Assembly: GCF_000739085.1 (NCBI RefSeq)
Contig: NZ_CP009110.1
Coordinates: forward strand, 7,006,001 to 7,070,000
Direction of reading: 5' to 3'
Origin: Amycolatopsis methanolica 239
GTDB taxonomy: Bacteria; Actinomycetota; Actinomycetes; Mycobacteriales; Pseudonocardiaceae
Length of the DNA stretch: 64,000 nucleotides
Below are positions 61,630 to 64,000 of the stretch, piece after piece; position 1 is the first letter of the stretch, and each line of letters begins with the position of its first letter. Under the pieces are notes generated by a model. That model saw only the letters and a program-made list of their open reading frames with translations. It was not told the origin of the DNA and made no database searches. Both the position numbers and the translations under genes were made by a program.

Positions 61630-62475
61630 ATGCGCGTACTCGCTTTCCTGAACGGGAACCTGGCCGATCCGGACGAACCGCACATCCGGGTCGAAGACCT
61701 CGGCCTGATGCGCGGCGACGGCGTCTTCGAAACGGTCCTGGTAGCCGACGGGAAGGCACGCGAGTTGCGCCCGCACCTGGACCGGATGGCGCGGTCGGCG
61801 TCCATGCTGGACCTGCCGGAGCCGGACGACGCTGCGTGGCAGCGGGCCACGCAGGCCGTGATCGACAACTGGTCCGGCAGCCGCGAGTTCGCGCTGAAGC
61901 TCGTGTACACCCGCGGAACCGACCCCGAGGGCGAGCCGACGGCCTTCGCGCTCGGGATCGAAATCGACCCGAAGGTGTTGCGCGCCCGCGAAGAGGGGGT
62001 CGCCGTGGTGACCCTGGAACGCGGCATCGACCCGGGGCTGGCCGAGCGCGCGCCGTGGCTGCTGCTGGGCGCCAAGTCGCTGTCCTACGCGGTCAACATG
62101 GCCGCCGTGCGGGAGGCCGCCCGCCGCGGCGCGGACGACGTGATTTTCACCGCGAGCGACTTGAACTCCGTGCTGGAGGGCCCGACCTCGAACGTCATCG
62201 TGGCGCGCGGCGGCACGCTCTACACGCCGCCGGCCGGCATCGGCATCCTGCCCGGCACCACGCAGGCCGCGGTGTTCCGCGCCGCCGAGCGGGCGGGCTG
62301 GTCGACCAAGATCGAGATGGTCCGTACCCCCGACCTGCACAGCGCCGACGGGGTGTTCCTCGCGTCCTCGGTGCGGAAGCTGACACGCGTGCACACCCTG
62401 GACCACCAGCCACTGCGCGACTCCTCGGCGATCCACGCCGAGCTGGCGCAGGCCTACGAAGCCCTCTACGCGTAG
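61630..62475 (+). CDS. pabC: Aminodeoxychorismate lyase / fold-type IV aminotransferase
   Basis: A 281-residue PLP fold-type IV enzyme in the position of mycobacterial Rv0812, pabC. It would release pyruvate from aminodeoxychorismate to give p-aminobenzoate for folate. MRGDGVFETVLV is the family N-terminal motif, the PLP Lys is in LGAKSLSYAVNM, and the glutamate site is VLEGPTSNVIV. Members also act as branched-chain or D-amino acid aminotransferases, so the reaction is probable, not proven. It converges with pxpC in a 10-bp overlap. Confidence 0.85.
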   Translation: MRVLAFLNGNLADPDEPHIRVEDLGLMRGDGVFETVLVADGKARELRPHLDRMARSASMLDLPEPDDAAWQRATQAVIDNWSGSREFALKLVYTRGTDPEGEPTAFALGIEIDPKVLRAREEGVAVVTLERGIDPGLAERAPWLLLGAKSLSYAVNMAAVREAARRGADDVIFTASDLNSVLEGPTSNVIVARGGTLYTPPAGIGILPGTTQAAVFRAAERAGWSTKIEMVRTPDLHSADGVFLASSVRKLTRVHTLDHQPLRDSSAIHAELAQAYEALYA

Positions 62476-63329
62476 GGGCGGAAGCGGATCGTCGTGCCCG
62501 GCCGGGCCTGCGCGAGCGCGGGCAGCGCCCGCGGCACGACGACGGCGATCACCGGGTAGCCACCGGTGGTGGGGTGGTCGGCGAGGAACACCACCGGCAG
62601 CCCGTTCGGCGGCACCTGGATCGCGCCGGTGATCACGCCCTCGCTGGGCAGCTCCTCGCCCTCGCGCGCGTCGGTGCGCCGCAGCGCCGGACCGTCCACG
62701 CGCAGGCCGACGCGGTTGGACTCGCTGGTCACCGTCCACGGCACGGACAGCTGGTGGGCGGCGTCGCCGAACCAGTCGTCGCGTGGGCCGAGGACGACCG
62801 GGACGACCAGCTCGGGCGGGTTCGGCGGGGCGGTGACGGTGTCCGCGCCGTCCGGGATCCCGGCCGGCGCGCCCAGTGGCAGCACGGCGCCCGGCTCCAG
62901 TGGCGGCGGACCGATCTCGGACAGCACGTCGCGCGACCGGCTGCCCAGCTCGGGTTCGGCGTCGATGCCGCCGGAGACGGCGAGGTAGCAGCGCAGGCCG
63001 GTGTCCGGACGGCCGATGCTCAGGGCCTGCCCCGCGGCGAGGTGGACCGGCACGTGCGAGCCTGCCGGGCGGCCGTCGACGGCGACCGCGACCGGCGGGC
63101 CGGTGACCGCGACCGTGCAGGACGCGCGGGCCGTCACGGTGAGCCCGCCGAGCAGCGACTCGATCCCGGCCGCGCCCTCCGGGTTGCCGACGAGCCGGTT
63201 CGCCAGCCGCAGCGCCGGGACGTCGAGGGCGCCGGACGGCGGCACGCCGAGGTGGGCGTGCCCGGGGCGGCCGAGGTCCTGCACGAGCGCGAGCGGACCG
63301 GTCGCGACGACCTCCAGCGCGCGGCTCAC
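62466..63329 (-). CDS. pxpC: 5-oxoprolinase subunit C (KipA-like)
   Basis: A 287-residue biotin-dependent carboxyltransferase-like subunit that works with PxpA and PxpB to open 5-oxoproline to glutamate using ATP. It starts VSRALEVVATGPLALVQDLG, then RPGHAHLGVPPSGALD, with the conserved late motif DHPTTGGYPVIAVV. Its GTG start overlaps the pxpB stop (GTGA). The convergent 10-bp overlap with pabC is the palindrome CTACGCGTAG, so both proteins end Tyr-Ala. Confidence 0.9.
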   Translation of the reverse strand: MSRALEVVATGPLALVQDLGRPGHAHLGVPPSGALDVPALRLANRLVGNPEGAAGIESLLGGLTVTARASCTVAVTGPPVAVAVDGRPAGSHVPVHLAAGQALSIGRPDTGLRCYLAVSGGIDAEPELGSRSRDVLSEIGPPPLEPGAVLPLGAPAGIPDGADTVTAPPNPPELVVPVVLGPRDDWFGDAAHQLSVPWTVTSESNRVGLRVDGPALRRTDAREGEELPSEGVITGAIQVPPNGLPVVFLADHPTTGGYPVIAVVVPRALPALAQARPGTTIRFRPYA

Positions 63330-63937
63330 CCGATCCTCCGGAACCGCACGCGGTCGCCGGGCGCGAGCAGGGCGGGCCGCTCGGCGCGGCTGTCGAACAG
63401 GACGGCGTCGGTGTGCCCGAGCAGGCGCCACCCGCCGGGCGACGAGCGCGGATAGACGCCGGTGAACTCGCCCGCGATGGCGACCGACCCGGCCGGGACG
63501 CGCGTGCGTGGAGTGTCCAAACGCGACTGGCGGAGCGGTTCGGGCAGGCCGGTGAGATAGCCGAACCCGGGGGCGAAGCCGGTGAACGCGACGGTGTAGG
63601 TGGCGCCGGTGTGCAGTTCGACGACCTCGGCGGCGGTGATGCCCGCGGTGCGCGCGACCAGGTCGAGGTCCTCGCCGTCGTAGCGGACGTCGATGGTGAT
63701 CTCCCGCGGCTCGCCGCCGTTCCCGCCGTCCAGGTCGGCCGATTCCACGAACCTGCGGGCTTCGGCGAGCCCCGTGGAGCCCGGGCGCGCGGCGATCAGC
63801 ACGGTGCGCGCACCCGGCACGACCTCGACGAGATCGGGCAGCCCCGCGGCGACCACAGCGGCACGGACGGCGCTCATCTCGGCCAGCGACTCGCACTCGA
63901 CGAGCGCGGCGTCCGGGCCGTAACGCAGCCAGCGCAC
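63326..63937 (-). CDS. pxpB: 5-oxoprolinase subunit B (KipI-like)
   Basis: A 203-residue subunit of the PxpABC 5-oxoprolinase. YGPDAALVECESLAEMSAV is the N-terminal part; FTGFAPGFGYLTGLPEPL and TPRTRVPAGSVAIAGEFTGVYP are the strongly conserved KipI motifs; SPGGWRLLGHTDAVLFD follows. The start is GTG 63937. PxpA may lie just outside the window or elsewhere. Confidence 0.92.
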   Translation of the reverse strand: MRWLRYGPDAALVECESLAEMSAVRAAVVAAGLPDLVEVVPGARTVLIAARPGSTGLAEARRFVESADLDGGNGGEPREITIDVRYDGEDLDLVARTAGITAAEVVELHTGATYTVAFTGFAPGFGYLTGLPEPLRQSRLDTPRTRVPAGSVAIAGEFTGVYPRSSPGGWRLLGHTDAVLFDSRAERPALLAPGDRVRFRRIG

Positions 63938-63942
63938 GCGGG

Positions 63943-64000
63943 CTAGCCCACTACGCGCTTGAGGTATAGCGAGACGTGCGGCTGCATGGGCTGGCCGACC
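63943..64000 (-). CDS. C-terminal fragment of a gene cut by the window edge
   Basis: The last 18 codons of a minus-strand gene end in TAG at 63943-63945 (VGQPMQPHVSLYLKRVVG). It lies 5 bp upstream of pxpB in the same direction, so it may be in the same operon. Too little is present to name it; it does not look like the PxpA C-terminus I would expect. Confidence 0.4.
   Translation of the reverse strand, partial: VGQPMQPHVSLYLKRVVG

Overview
The window is a chromosomal stretch of a high-GC actinomycete, most likely Pseudonocardiaceae and probably Amycolatopsis or a close relative. The reasons are the GC-rich codon use, GTG starts and leaderless starts, F420-type luciferase-like oxidoreductases, XRE(DUF5753)/DUF397 pairs, PE/PPE/EspG-type type VII secretion genes, an RsiG-like protein, and the order purF-purM...DUF3073...ygfZ-pabC, which resembles the mycobacterial purF-purM region. 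No rRNA, tRNA, CRISPR array, phage or intact insertion sequence was seen.

The backbone is de novo purine synthesis spread over 53 kb: purA (cut by the left edge), purD, purB, purS-purQ, purL and purF-purM, interrupted by accessory blocks. purC is not in the window.

1-8.7 kb: purA end, OsmC, a frameshifted LLM oxidoreductase, MarR with a divergent LLM gene that seems to have lost its start codon, a Na+/H+ antiporter, a DHA2 exporter and a secreted glycerophosphodiesterase. 8.9-15 kb: purD, then a type VII secretion accessory module (PE-like, DUF3558 lipoprotein, PPE-like, EspG-like, EspC-like, and a WXG100 domain joined to a lytic transglycosylase) with no ESX core genes. 15.3-20.3 kb: aminotransferase, small membrane protein, HAD hydrolase, threonine-aldolase-like enzyme, ECF sigma factor with its membrane partner, TetR. 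20.3-22.5 kb: purB followed by about 0.7 kb of intergenic tandem repeats, including ten copies of a 23-bp unit. 22.5-30.2 kb: WYL regulator, SDR, deacetylase-like protein, MBL hydrolase, ArsR, MFS, aldehyde dehydrogenase, L,D-transpeptidase. 30.2-34.8 kb: an IclR-controlled catabolic locus (ketoglutarate-semialdehyde dehydrogenase type ALDH, U32-like protein, ACS-type MFS) with matching palindromes at three promoters.

34.9-41.5 kb: purS-purQ and purL flank an antisense heterodimeric ABC exporter in which each subunit supplies the motifs the other has lost. 41.5-50.2 kb: pentapeptide-type remnant, GNAT/XRE-cupin divergent pair, membrane protein, two tandem GH25 muramidases, a type VII secretion-associated protein, sterol-carrier-like protein, and a DUF574 methyltransferase/XRE/DUF397 regulatory set. 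50.3-64 kb: purF, purM, arfB, VOC, DinB, WYL, VanZ, Gfo/Idh, 3-hydroxyacyl-CoA dehydrogenase, DUF3073, a frameshifted secreted protein, an RsiG-like c-di-GMP-sensor anti-sigma factor, ygfZ, pabC and 5-oxoprolinase subunits pxpC-pxpB.

Two window-wide patterns stand out. At least eleven genes have a TANNNT box exactly 6-7 bases before the start codon, predicting leaderless transcripts. Four convergent pairs end in a shared 4-bp CTAG that gives both stop codons.
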